64,000 nt of DNA from Oceanirhabdus sp. W0125-5 (GCF_027938815.1 NZ_CP115913.1:5552001-5616000); one strand, 5' to 3'. Positions 44,878 through 53,854 are shown, counted from the first letter of the stretch. The notes: a model not told the origin generated them from the letters alone. Numbers and translations: made by a program.

Positions 44878-45753
44878 TTATTTTGCATCTGCTAATGCTT
44901 CTTCAGCTAATTTGAAGAAACTGCTTACATGAATAGAAACACCTGTGATTGCATCAGTTTTTCCATCATCTTCAATTTTAATATCTGTTGGATCTTGTTT
45001 TTCAATTAAGTAAGCTTCAGCTTTTGCAGCTTGCTCATGCCACTCTGCTTGTGCTTTAGCTTTTTCTACCATTCCATAAGCACCACTTACAGATTGAGCT
45101 TTCTTATCATCTCCACCATCTTTGTGTACAGCATTCCAGTTAGCTGCAACGATGTTACCATTAATAACAGTTATATCAACTGTCTCTTTCCATCCATTAT
45201 CAGCAAAATCTGCTGCCTCAGCATGGTATGTCCCATCTTTGAATTCACCTTTTCCAACTACTCCATTGTTAAGAGCTTTCTTCGCTAATTCAAAGAAAGG
45301 TTTAACCGTTATTGATGCACCTGAGATAGCATCTGTTTTTCCATCCTCTGCAATTTTAATATCTGATGGATCTTGCTTTTCAATTAAATAAGCTTCAACC
45401 TTTTCAGCTTGCTCATGCCACTCTGCTTGTGCATTAGCCATTTTGTAATTTCCAGCTTTAGATTGAGTTTTCTTATCAGCCCCTCCATTTTTGTGAGCTC
45501 CATTCCAATCAGCTGAAACGATTTTTCCGTCTTTAACCTCTAGTGTTACAACATATTTCCAACCTGATTTTTCAGCAAAATTTTCCTCTTGAGCAAAGTA
45601 TATTCCATCTGCATACTTAGCTTCCTTACTTGATGCTTCAGTTGTTGCTTTATTATTCTTAGCTGTGTTATTTTCCTTTGAACCACATCCAACAAATAAT
45701 CCTGCAACTAGACATAATGACATACCAACTGCTAAAATTCTATTTCTGATCAT
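44878..45753 (-). CDS. PplA-like lipoprotein with two FMN-binding domains
   Basis: 291 residues. Lipobox FVGC (Cys ~23), linker, then two homologous FMN-binding units (~48-163 and ~170-288), each with DGxYxAxxxxFAxxGWK, VKDGKIVSADWNGAHKNGG, QAEWHEQA, AYLIEKQDPxDIKI and DGKTDAIxGxSI. Unit 1 has the acceptor site SGASIT; in unit 2 it reads TGVSIH, so the acceptor Thr is His. It matches the extracellular flavoprotein PplA of Listeria in layout and is the likely terminal carrier to outside acceptors. Strong promoter and GGAGGG site. Confidence 0.9.
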   Translation of the reverse strand: MIRNRILAVGMSLCLVAGLFVGCGSKENNTAKNNKATTEASSKEAKYADGIYFAQEENFAEKSGWKYVVTLEVKDGKIVSADWNGAHKNGGADKKTQSKAGNYKMANAQAEWHEQAEKVEAYLIEKQDPSDIKIAEDGKTDAISGASITVKPFFELAKKALNNGVVGKGEFKDGTYHAEAADFADNGWKETVDITVINGNIVAANWNAVHKDGGDDKKAQSVSGAYGMVEKAKAQAEWHEQAAKAEAYLIEKQDPTDIKIEDDGKTDAITGVSIHVSSFFKLAEEALADAK

Positions 45754-45795
45754 TGTTCTCCCTCCAGATTAAATAATTTCGATAGCTATGATTTA

Positions 45796-45824
45796 ATTGT
45801 ATTTTGTTGTTATTTTATTGTCAA
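45796..45824 (-). promoter_or_regulatory. Sigma-A promoter of pplA
   Basis: Minus strand TTGACA (45819-45824), 17 bases, TACAAT (45796-45801). Confidence 0.7.
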
Positions 45825-45836
45825 TGAATCACCGTT

Positions 45837-45901
45837 TTTTGGTCATTTTGTTCTTTTTATTCATTTTATTATCAAGTGTCAATTTTACAAAATGACCAAA
45901 A
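45837..45901. promoter_or_regulatory. 15-bp perfect inverted repeat upstream of pplA
   Basis: TTTTGGTCATTTTGT (45837-45851) and ACAAAATGACCAAAA (45887-45901) are exact inverse copies separated by 35 bases. The near arm begins 12 bases upstream of the pplA -35 box. TTTTGGTCATT also occurs upstream of ndh2. Probable activator or looping repressor site. Confidence 0.6.
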
Positions 45902-45964
45902 CCATTGATTTTGCTATCTTCTTTATTATTATAATTCTAAGAGGGAAATCTCTATGTGTTAATT

Positions 45965-45997
45965 ATTTTGTCATATATTTATCATATATGACAAAAT
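45965..45997 (-). terminator. Perfect palindrome behind the chemoreceptor gene
   Basis: 14-bp stem ATTTTGTCATATAT / ATATATGACAAAAT with a 5-base loop, 7 bases after the stop at 46004. All-A/T core and poor T-tract make it a weak terminator; an operator is an alternative. Confidence 0.5.
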
Positions 45998-46003
45998 GAT
46001 TTA

Positions 46004-47752
46004 TTAGTCAATCTTAAACTGTTTAATATTTTCGAATAAATCATTAGATAAATCATTTAGATCTCTAGCATATTTAGCTACCTCTTGAGAAGAAGCCGAC
46101 AACTCTTCTGTAGCTGCAGAAACCTCTTGAGTTGATGCTGCAGATTCTTCTGATATAGCTGATAGATTCTCTGTTATACCAAGGATAATTGCTTTTTTAT
46201 CATTCATTCTATTATTATACTTCGCTACTTCTATAACCTTTTCTTTTAAACTCTCTATTGAAATAGAAATATTATTGAATATTGTCTTTGTATCTTCAAC
46301 AGCTTGATTTTGTTCATATACAATTTCTTTAGTATGTTCTATAGATGTTACTGCACTTTGAGAGCTATTTTGAATATTTGATAAGATATCATTTATATCC
46401 TGTATAGCTTGAGAAGATTGTTCTGCAAGCTTTCTTATTTCATCTGCAACAACAGCAAACCCTTTACCGGCTTCCCCTGCTCTAGCAGCTTCAATGGATG
46501 CATTCAAAGCTAATAAATTAGTCTGTTCTGCAATTTGCTTAATAGTTGTTGTTATAACCCCAATTTGCTTACTACTGTCATTAACATGACTGATAATTGT
46601 ATTTACTTCATTTGTAGCTTCAGTAGCTTCATAAGATTTATCGCCTAGAACTTTAATAACTTTTAATCCCTCTTCTGCTAGTTCATTTGTACCATTGTAA
46701 ACCTCATTCATCTCTCCTGAAATACTAGTAACTCTTTCTATATCCTCACCTAGTTCACTAATTTTATTTGCTCCTTCAAATATATTCTCCGCCTGCTCTG
46801 TTGCTCCATTTGATATCTCAGCTATAGTTAAGGATATTTCTTCTGTAGCTTTTGCACTTTGTGTTGTTGTTTCATTAAGAGATATTGCTGCATTAGATAC
46901 ACTCTCTCCTGAATTTTTTACTGCACTAATTAACCCTGTTATATTTATAAGCATATTATTAAATGCATCCGCTAACTTACCTGTCTCATCTTTGTTTTTA
47001 ATATTTATAGGACTAATATTAAGCTCTCCATTAGCTACCTTTTCTAAAGCAATCATAATCTTTTTAATTGGAGCTGATATATGCTTTGCAAAGAATATAA
47101 TAATAATTACACCTAAAACAAAAGCAACCCCTAAAGTTATAAAAAGAATCTTAAGAATTCTATTAGACCCTTTATTGAAGTCCACATGATAAGTACCAGC
47201 TACAACTATCCAATCCCATTCAGGATCATATTCAGAATATGTTATTTTTGATCCTGTTTCTTCTGATCCCGGAAACGTCCAAGTATATTCTGTAAACCCA
47301 CCACCATTTTTAGCTTTTTTTATAATTTCTTGAGCAAATAATTTCTTATCTTTTGATTTATCTACGGATTTCCAACTATTTTTCCCTTCAGTAGAAGGAT
47401 GTAATACTTTATTTCCTTCACTATCAAAAATGAAGAAGTAACCATTTTCTCCCAAATCTATATTTTTATTAATAGGTCTTTTCCCATCTGCTGTCTTTTT
47501 ACCTAATAAGAATACTCTTATCTCTTCTTGCATTTCTTCTTTCGATAAAATAGAATTTTCAAGATTTTTTTGCTTAGCATCAATTAAGTACATAGCTTGC
47601 TTTACACCATTTTTAAGAATAACTTCACCCTTTTTATCTAATTCACTTTTAGCCAAATTATAGCTTAAAAAACCAATAATACTACTTGGCAATATAAGTA
47701 ATACTAGACAAATGAATAATAACTTACTATGAATAGCCTTGATCTTTTTCAT
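46004..47752 (-). CDS. Methyl-accepting chemotaxis protein with Cache domain
   Basis: 582 residues from ATG 47752 (GGAGG upstream). Membrane helix ~10-30, extracellular Cache-type sensor ~35-180 (NGYFFIFDSEGNKVLHP, YSEYDPEWDWIVVAGTY), helix ~190-212, HAMP (APIKKIMIALEKVANGEL) and the MCP signalling domain with tip IEAARAGEAGKGFAVVADEI and RKLAEQS. It signals to CheA. Ligand unknown; such Cache domains often bind small carboxylates. A sigma-D-like promoter lies upstream. Confidence 0.94.
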   Translation of the reverse strand: MKKIKAIHSKLLFICLVLLILPSSIIGFLSYNLAKSELDKKGEVILKNGVKQAMYLIDAKQKNLENSILSKEEMQEEIRVFLLGKKTADGKRPINKNIDLGENGYFFIFDSEGNKVLHPSTEGKNSWKSVDKSKDKKLFAQEIIKKAKNGGGFTEYTWTFPGSEETGSKITYSEYDPEWDWIVVAGTYHVDFNKGSNRILKILFITLGVAFVLGVIIIIFFAKHISAPIKKIMIALEKVANGELNISPINIKNKDETGKLADAFNNMLINITGLISAVKNSGESVSNAAISLNETTTQSAKATEEISLTIAEISNGATEQAENIFEGANKISELGEDIERVTSISGEMNEVYNGTNELAEEGLKVIKVLGDKSYEATEATNEVNTIISHVNDSSKQIGVITTTIKQIAEQTNLLALNASIEAARAGEAGKGFAVVADEIRKLAEQSSQAIQDINDILSNIQNSSQSAVTSIEHTKEIVYEQNQAVEDTKTIFNNISISIESLKEKVIEVAKYNNRMNDKKAIILGITENLSAISEESAASTQEVSAATEELSASSQEVAKYARDLNDLSNDLFENIKQFKID

Positions 47753-47828
47753 ATTAATCCTCCTTTTTATTTTTAAAAGCCTTGAATAATTGGCTGATTG
47801 TTCAATCAATTACGACATTATATATTAA

Positions 47829-47855
47829 TTATCGACTGTTTTGAAAAAATCTAAA
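47829..47855 (-). promoter_or_regulatory. Sigma-D (flagellar) like promoter of the chemoreceptor gene
   Basis: Minus strand TTTA, 15 bases, GTCGATAA, close to TAAA-N15-GCCGATAA. About 75 bases upstream of the ATG. The -35 fits poorly. Confidence 0.4.
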
Positions 47856-47963
47856 TCTAAATTCCCTCTTTCCCAGCCTTTAACTATTCTAGTTATTATT
47901 TTTTATTTAATTCATTTTTTAGCATAATGGTATTTTAATCATATAAATTCATGTAAAAGAAAA

Positions 47964-47995
47964 TGAGGAATTCTTCCTTTCAAAAGAATTCCTCA
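47964..47995 (-). terminator. Terminator of the secreted M30-like protease gene
   Basis: 12-bp stem TGAGGAATTCTT / AAGAATTCCTCA, 8-base loop, then TTTTCTTTT on the minus strand. A second small hairpin TCTGATT/AATCAGA sits at 48027-48044. Confidence 0.85.
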
Positions 47996-48052
47996 TCTAA
48001 ATAATTATAATCTTAACTTTTTACAATCTGATTTTTTAATCAGAGATTATTA

Positions 48053-50191
48053 CTATTTGTTCTTACCTTTTTTCTTTCCATTACCTTTATTTCCATTATT
48101 GAATTTCTTATTTTTAGCAAACTCATCTTGAGTCATGATTTCATAAGTAAATTCTATTGCTCCTTTTTTACCAACAGGTGCTGCATACCAAACTATCATG
48201 TAGTTTGTGCCATTATTAAAGAAACCTTCTAATTGAACCTTATCTGTTTCTTTTATATTGAATGGATCAATATTTACTACCTGATAACGTGTTGGGCTGT
48301 TGCCATTTTGTTTTTCATTAATGAACGTAACTGCATAATCAACAGTATTTCCTTTTATTTGATCTAAAGTATAGAATCCTTCTAAAGAACTACAATCATT
48401 ATTAAATCCTACTTCAGATATTTCTATATTATCTATAAACCATCCTAAATCATTATAAGCACCATCTGTCATATATCTAAAGTTAACTAATATGTTCTGT
48501 CCTGCATATGCAGATAAATCAAATTCTTCTGTAGTCCATTCAGTATTAGTTGCTGAGAATCCTGGTAAATTATTATAAAGATCTTCAGCTTGTTCATTGA
48601 ATGGGAAATCTTCTTGCCCTATTGTATTTTCGTTAGCTAAACTAGTCCATGTTTCACCATTATCAGTAGATACTTGAACCATACCTGCATCCCACTCTGG
48701 TTCAATATGGATAAAAGTATCGAACTTAAGAGTTGGATTTTCTGCTCCAGTTAAGTCAGCTTTGAAAATTAAACTATTGTTAAGATGATTTCCTTCATTC
48801 CCCCAGAATACCTCTCCTCTATTTTCAAATGGATCATTTATAACTTGCCAAGGTTGAGGTAAAAATTCAATACCATCAAATAATACATTACGGATTTTCT
48901 TAACATCATCTAATACTTTATAATCAGCACCCCATGCAGGTACTCCATCTTTATCAAATTTCTTAGCTGATTCATAGTTAATGTTTAAATCAAGACTTTC
49001 AAAATTGTATATTCCATTACCTGGTTCTGGACTATCTATTGCAAGAGCTATTACAAAGTTTCTAAATATATCTTCAAAAGTTAAATCAATACCAAAGTCT
49101 GCTAATACTTCATTTACACTCTCAATTCCTTGCTTCTGGTTTAATGCAAGTGCTCTAACTAACTCCTTACCATATTGGTCATTTAAATATGTTGTGAATA
49201 AATACGCTTGTCCATAGTCCGCAAGAGTTTCTGGACCTGTTGGTGCATTTTCATGCTCATCCCATTCAACTAATGAATTTTCAGGATGAGTTAATAATTC
49301 TTCTATATCCCCTTCTGGAATTCCATATCCACAAAGAGTTTCAGCATACGTAGCCATTCCTTCATCTATCCATAATTCTTCCTTTGAGTCATTAGAATTA
49401 TGAATTAAATGCTGGAACTCATGAGCTACTGTACTTAACAATGCTTCTACATTAACTGAATCAATAGTAATTATGTTTCTATTAAAATACTCTTTATACC
49501 TAGGTGAGAAGAATCCTGCAATAAATATAGGATATTCAGGGTTATGGTAGATTTCATCTCTAACATTATCCACTAATATCATTACTCTTTCTACACCATC
49601 AAATGGAGCGTAATAGTCTTGTGGTAAACCAACCATTCCTGGCAATGTTGCATTTTCACCAGTAAGTGATCCAGGTTTTCCAAAGAACTCTGTATCTTTT
49701 TGATATATATTATTATCAAACTGATCTCTTAAAAGGTCTGCCTCTTCTTGAGTTACTACATGAGCTGGTCTTGCATCTCCTTCAGGGTAAGATAAATCAT
49801 TTGCAACCCAAACTTCACAATTTTCACCAACACTTCTTAATGTGTATTTTTTAAAATAATATGAATCTGGGAATGACTTAGTCGCATCTAACCCCATAAA
49901 CCACTTAGTTATTACTGCATTATTAGTATCTGCCCCTTCTCCTTGTTCATTATTTGCTTCTTCTTCATTAAAGTTAAAACTTTTTCCCATTTCTCTGATT
50001 TTAGCGTCCATTTCTGCTCTAAATTCTTCATCTTTCTCTAATTGTCTTAGTTTACGTCCTACGTCATAAGTATTCTCATATCTTGCAGTATTACCCTGGT
50101 TTTGAGCAGCTTCTGCCTTAGGTAGTTTACCAACAAAAGTTGAAGTAACTACCATTGTTAATGCCATTAAAATTGATAATGCCTTTTTCAT
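48053..50191 (-). CDS. Secreted zinc metalloprotease, M30/immune-inhibitor-A-like
   Basis: 712 residues. Signal peptide (ALSILMALTMVVTSTFVG), propeptide-like region to about residue 90, catalytic domain ~95-390 with zinc motif AHEFQHLIHN followed by WIDEGMATYAE as in M30 hyicolysin-like peptidases. Then a beta-sandwich (~450-600; MVQVSTDNGETWTSLAN, LGWFIDNIEI) as in immune inhibitor A, and a Lys/Asn-rich tail. Expected to degrade proteins outside the cell. GGGGG lies 7 bases before ATG. Monocistronic. Confidence 0.87.
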   Translation of the reverse strand: MKKALSILMALTMVVTSTFVGKLPKAEAAQNQGNTARYENTYDVGRKLRQLEKDEEFRAEMDAKIREMGKSFNFNEEEANNEQGEGADTNNAVITKWFMGLDATKSFPDSYYFKKYTLRSVGENCEVWVANDLSYPEGDARPAHVVTQEEADLLRDQFDNNIYQKDTEFFGKPGSLTGENATLPGMVGLPQDYYAPFDGVERVMILVDNVRDEIYHNPEYPIFIAGFFSPRYKEYFNRNIITIDSVNVEALLSTVAHEFQHLIHNSNDSKEELWIDEGMATYAETLCGYGIPEGDIEELLTHPENSLVEWDEHENAPTGPETLADYGQAYLFTTYLNDQYGKELVRALALNQKQGIESVNEVLADFGIDLTFEDIFRNFVIALAIDSPEPGNGIYNFESLDLNINYESAKKFDKDGVPAWGADYKVLDDVKKIRNVLFDGIEFLPQPWQVINDPFENRGEVFWGNEGNHLNNSLIFKADLTGAENPTLKFDTFIHIEPEWDAGMVQVSTDNGETWTSLANENTIGQEDFPFNEQAEDLYNNLPGFSATNTEWTTEEFDLSAYAGQNILVNFRYMTDGAYNDLGWFIDNIEISEVGFNNDCSSLEGFYTLDQIKGNTVDYAVTFINEKQNGNSPTRYQVVNIDPFNIKETDKVQLEGFFNNGTNYMIVWYAAPVGKKGAIEFTYEIMTQDEFAKNKKFNNGNKGNGKKKGKNK

Positions 50192-50487
50192 AAAAAACCC
50201 CCTTAGTGAATTAATTTTTTATATATCTGTCTTAAAATAATCTTTACCTGTTATTATCAAGTCCCCTAAAAATTATTTAAGACTATGTTAATTCAATATA
50301 ACAAACGCGATATTTGTTATATTTTAACAGCTTGTACTAATTCTACCACGCATTTTCATAGTTTTCAATATTAATATTCTTACATAAGATTACACATTAT
50401 CGTATATTTATGGTATTTACTACATTAAATTGTTAAACATTAAACCCAAAATACATTAAAGTATTTTAAAAAAACATTTTAAAACAA
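50192..50487. other. Upstream region of the protease gene with perfect inverted repeat
   Basis: No gene seen. AATATAACAAA (50295-50305) and TTTGTTATATT (50313-50323) are exact inverse copies with a 7-base spacer CGCGATA, about 105 bases upstream of the protease start. It could be a regulator binding site. The remainder is AT-rich without clear promoter boxes. Confidence 0.45.
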
Positions 50488-50514
50488 AAAAAGGCATGAT
50501 ATTCATGCCTTTTT
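50488..50514. terminator. Bidirectional terminator after the 26-residue ORF
   Basis: Perfect 12-bp stem AAAAAGGCATGA / TCATGCCTTTTT, 3-base loop, T7 on the minus strand. Confidence 0.9.
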
Positions 50515-50525
50515 AGTAAGAAATT

Positions 50526-50606
50526 TTAATTTTTCTTTTCACCATACTCGTCTTTTAATATTGAGAAAAATATCTCTGGGAACACAGTAAATATTTCATC
50601 CATCAT
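50526..50606 (-). CDS. Candidate 26-residue peptide
   Basis: Frame starting ATG-ATG, reading MMDEIFTVFPEIFFSILKDE then YGEKKN, with an excellent site (AAGGGGAG, 7-base spacing) and a strong terminator directly behind. It lies 27 bases after the GNAT gene on the same strand. The peptide is amphipathic with a hydrophobic Phe/Ile centre. No family recognised; function unknown. Confidence 0.5.
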   Translation of the reverse strand: MMDEIFTVFPEIFFSILKDEYGEKKN

Positions 50607-50633
50607 AATTATCTCCCCTTTTCATCCAATATT

Positions 50634-51599
50634 TTAAATTTCATTTATCCTCTCATCTATTCGTCTTACCATACTGTAGGTGTAAGGTGTAAAATACTTT
50701 GTCCAGAAATGACTTCCTTCAATATTGAAGGACTCAAAATCTACTCCACAAAGAGGATAGCCATTCTTCATAAGCCATTGCTGTATTTCACCCAGCAACA
50801 TTCCCCCAACCCCTGAATTTCTCTCACTATCTGCTACATATGCTCCTTTTATATGCATAATATTAGTATGCTCAGAAATAAAACTCTCTCCATCTGGTTC
50901 TATTTTCATGTATCCTACTGGCATATTATCTCTGCAAGCTACCCACATATGATGATTTTCATTATGAAACCATTTACTTAATTTCTTTTCGATATCTTTA
51001 TTTACCCTAGGCATAAACATAGGTGATAGATTTAAATGTTCATTAGTCTTTCCAGTGATAGATGCTATATGATGTATATCCTCTTCTTTAGCTTTATAAA
51101 TAATAATATTTTCATTCTCTACATTAATAGGCGCAACTTCACGTACAGCATCCACACAACGCAATCCGAATCCTAACCAAAACCATGTATCTATAGTTTC
51201 TCTATCATGTGTATATAAAGTAATAGCATGATTCATATAAGATTCTTTTACCCACATATCCGCCGCATGTCTATATAATTCTTTATATAAACTGCTTCGG
51301 TATTCTTTTTTTACTCCATGACCATATAAAGGACTATATATACCTTTGCATTTACCAAACAATTCATCCACTTTAAATGCTGCTAGGAAACCTATTAATT
51401 CATTATTGTAAACAGCTGCAATTCCAGTTCCCTTATTAAATAAATATTCAACATAACTTTGAAGATCCGTGGAAAAATCATGTTCATCAGGCAGAAAAGG
51501 AATTGCCTTTCTTTCTTCATTATATGCAGACAACACTAAGTCTACTGCTTGATTAATATGCCTTTTATTTATTGGCTCATAATTAATTTTTATTTTCAA
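50634..51599 (-). CDS. Tandem GNAT acetyltransferase
   Basis: 321 residues made of two GNAT folds. The first (~5-150) contains AVYNNELIGFLAAF and GVKKEYRSSLYKELYRHAA; the second (~165-320) has VACRDNMPVGYMKI, IKGAYVADSERNSGVGGMLL with the acetyl-CoA loop RNSGVGG, and VDFESFNIEGSHFWTKYF. The N-terminal unit has a degenerate CoA loop, so only the C-terminal one is probably active. Substrate unknown. Starts at ATG 51599 with GGGGG upstream. Confidence 0.85.
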   Translation of the reverse strand: MKIKINYEPINKRHINQAVDLVLSAYNEERKAIPFLPDEHDFSTDLQSYVEYLFNKGTGIAAVYNNELIGFLAAFKVDELFGKCKGIYSPLYGHGVKKEYRSSLYKELYRHAADMWVKESYMNHAITLYTHDRETIDTWFWLGFGLRCVDAVREVAPINVENENIIIYKAKEEDIHHIASITGKTNEHLNLSPMFMPRVNKDIEKKLSKWFHNENHHMWVACRDNMPVGYMKIEPDGESFISEHTNIMHIKGAYVADSERNSGVGGMLLGEIQQWLMKNGYPLCGVDFESFNIEGSHFWTKYFTPYTYSMVRRIDERINEI

Positions 51600-51809
51600 A
51601 TTTGTTCCCCCTAATAAGTACTCTAAATAAATTATCTCATGTGTTAATTTATTTTTGTAAGCATAAAATAATTATAATTAATTTATACTTTTTTATTGAT
51701 TAAATATACTTTTGTGTAACGAATAAACATATGATAAAATAGCTAATAGCTGTAAAAATTCAGTAACTAAACAAACTACTTACAAAATTCTTAAAGAGAG
51801 GTACAAAAA

Positions 51810-52331
51810 TTGAGATTATTAAAAAAGATGATTCATAATGACATTAAAAAAATTGAAGGTAAAATATATGAAAGAATAGCTGCTAGAGCCATTATACTTA
51901 AAGGCTCTAAAATCTTATTATTATATACTAAAAGATACAATGACTATAGCTTCCCAGGTGGTGGAGTTGATCCTGAAGAAGACTTAATCACAGGTCTTAA
52001 ACGAGAACTTTCTGAAGAAACTGGTGCAACAAACGTGGAAGTACTTGAAGAGTATGGCTTAATCGATGAGTATAGACCATCTTACTATGATGATTCAGAC
52101 CTGATTCATATGACTTCATATTTTTACGTATGCAAAATTGACGAAAAGCTTGGAGAATCAAATCTTGAAGATTACGAAATCGCAAACGGGATGAGTACCA
52201 TTTGGATTGATATTAATGAAGCTATTCGTCACAACAAAGAAGTTATTGCAAATAAAGAAGAATCAATGGGACTTTCAATTGAAAGGGAAACCTTTGTGTT
52301 AGAGATGATTGCAAAAGAATTATTAAAGTAA
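51810..52331 (+). CDS. NUDIX hydrolase
   Basis: 173 residues. The NUDIX box is complete: GGGVDPEEDLITGLKRELSE followed by ETGA. FPGGG precedes it and the flanks AARAIILKGSKILLLYTKRY and HMTSYFYVCKI fit the fold. Hydrolyses a nucleoside-diphosphate-linked compound; the substrate cannot be inferred. TTG start with GAGAGG 8 bases upstream; ATG 51828 is an alternative. Confidence 0.9.
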   Translation: MRLLKKMIHNDIKKIEGKIYERIAARAIILKGSKILLLYTKRYNDYSFPGGGVDPEEDLITGLKRELSEETGATNVEVLEEYGLIDEYRPSYYDDSDLIHMTSYFYVCKIDEKLGESNLEDYEIANGMSTIWIDINEAIRHNKEVIANKEESMGLSIERETFVLEMIAKELLK

Positions 52332-52573
52332 TTGATATAATCTTTTTGGAATTAATATATTTAATAACCATTTTGTAGTAATTTTAAGCATTCTTTAGAA
52401 AAAGAGAGCTATTTTAGTTATTTCAACGATTTTAACATAAGATTACTCTTATCAGTTATTGAGTTATTTAATACCATATTATATAATATAGTCATACAGT
52501 AATTAAGTTTTAAAAAAACTTTTTAAAAGCGTCAAATAAATTTTATTAATATAACACAGGGGGAGTATTAATT

Positions 52574-53833
52574 ATGGAAAGAGAAATTATGCCAAACAAA
52601 CCACAAAGACCAAAGGTAGGTATTTCAAAAAAACTAAGAAGAGGATTAATTAGTGTAGCACTTTTAGGTGTACTATCATTTACTTTATTAAATGGTGTAA
52701 TTGGAAGTAACAATGCAGGATTTTATAAGATAAAACAAGGAAGAATCAGTGGTGAACTAAGCGTAATTGATAAAGCTGGTTGGCACATGCAGAATTTTGG
52801 TATTGAAACAGAGTATTCTGTATCAGACACTTATTATTTCTCTAAATCTGATTTAGATGGTGGAGCTGGGAAAGAAGCACAACCAATTCAAGTTAGATTT
52901 GTTGGTGGAGGTACTGGTGAAATATCAGGTTCAGTAAAATACAAATTACCATCAGCTGCAGATAAGAGAATAAGACTTCATAAGGATTATAGAAGTTATA
53001 GAGCTATTCAAAACGATTTAGTAAGACAGTATACAGCTCAGGTTCTACAAAATACCTCAACAATCTTTACAGCAGAACAAACTTACAGTGGTAGTAAAGG
53101 TGAATTCAATATGATCTTTGAACAGCAATTAAGAGAAGGTATTTATAAGACTAAATCTCAACAAATAAAAACTAAAGATGCAGATGGTAACGATTTAATA
53201 ACTACTATTGTTGAAATACAAAAAGATTCTAACGGTAAACCAGTAATAGCAGTTGAATCAGTATTTAAGAAATACGGAATTGAATTAATGCAGGTTTCTG
53301 TTAAAGATATTGATTATGATGATAAAATAGACACTTTAATTGTTCAAAAGCAAGAAGCAGAGCAAGAAAGAATTTTAGCAAGAGCTAAAGCTGAGAAAGC
53401 TAAGCAAGATGCTATTACAGCTATAGAACAAGGTAAAGCTAAAATTGCACAAGCAAAAGCAGAAGAAGATGTTAAGAAGCAAAGAGCTATTACACAAGCA
53501 GAACAAGAAAAAGCAGTTGCAGTTTTAAAAGCAGAAAAAGAAAAGCAAGTTGCTGAATTAAACAAAGAGAAAGCAGAACTTGAAGCTAAGGCATTATTAA
53601 CAAAGAAAGAAGCTGAAGCTAAAGCTAACGAACTTCTTGTTAAGGCTGGTCTTACTCCAAAAGAAAAAGCTGAAATAGAAATGAAAACAAAAATCGGAGT
53701 AGCTGAACAGTTATCAAAAGTTGCAGTTCCTAAGATAATTATTGGTGGTACTGAAAATGGAACTGGCCCTATGGATGCAATCAGTGTAAACATGCTATTA
53801 GATATAATCGATAAAATGGAAGATGAAAACTAA
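52574..53833 (+). CDS. SPFH/Band 7 domain membrane protein
   Basis: 419 residues. One membrane helix ~25-45 (GLISVALLGVLSFTLLNGVI), SPFH domain ~50-255 (GFYKIKQGRISGELSV, PIQVRFVGGGTGEISGSVKY), and a long coiled coil ~258-375 rich in Lys/Ala/Glu. A short Gly-rich end (IIIGGTENGTG) follows. Such proteins form oligomeric membrane scaffolds. GGGGGAG precedes ATG. No NfeD partner is adjacent; it is bounded by a strong terminator. Confidence 0.88.
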   Translation: MEREIMPNKPQRPKVGISKKLRRGLISVALLGVLSFTLLNGVIGSNNAGFYKIKQGRISGELSVIDKAGWHMQNFGIETEYSVSDTYYFSKSDLDGGAGKEAQPIQVRFVGGGTGEISGSVKYKLPSAADKRIRLHKDYRSYRAIQNDLVRQYTAQVLQNTSTIFTAEQTYSGSKGEFNMIFEQQLREGIYKTKSQQIKTKDADGNDLITTIVEIQKDSNGKPVIAVESVFKKYGIELMQVSVKDIDYDDKIDTLIVQKQEAEQERILARAKAEKAKQDAITAIEQGKAKIAQAKAEEDVKKQRAITQAEQEKAVAVLKAEKEKQVAELNKEKAELEAKALLTKKEAEAKANELLVKAGLTPKEKAEIEMKTKIGVAEQLSKVAVPKIIIGGTENGTGPMDAISVNMLLDIIDKMEDEN

Positions 53834-53854
53834 CAATAAACAAATACTAAAATC

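Noticed and set aside
45965..45997. Palindrome TTTTGTCATATAT as a further copy of the pplA/ndh2 motif
   Set aside because: Shares only GTCAT; the TTTTGG part is absent and it lies behind, not before, a gene.
53344..53793. 149-codon minus-strand frame opposite the SPFH gene
   Set aside because: Mirror of the repetitive Lys/Ala/Glu coiled-coil codons; composition (Ser/Ala/Phe) is typical of antisense artefact.
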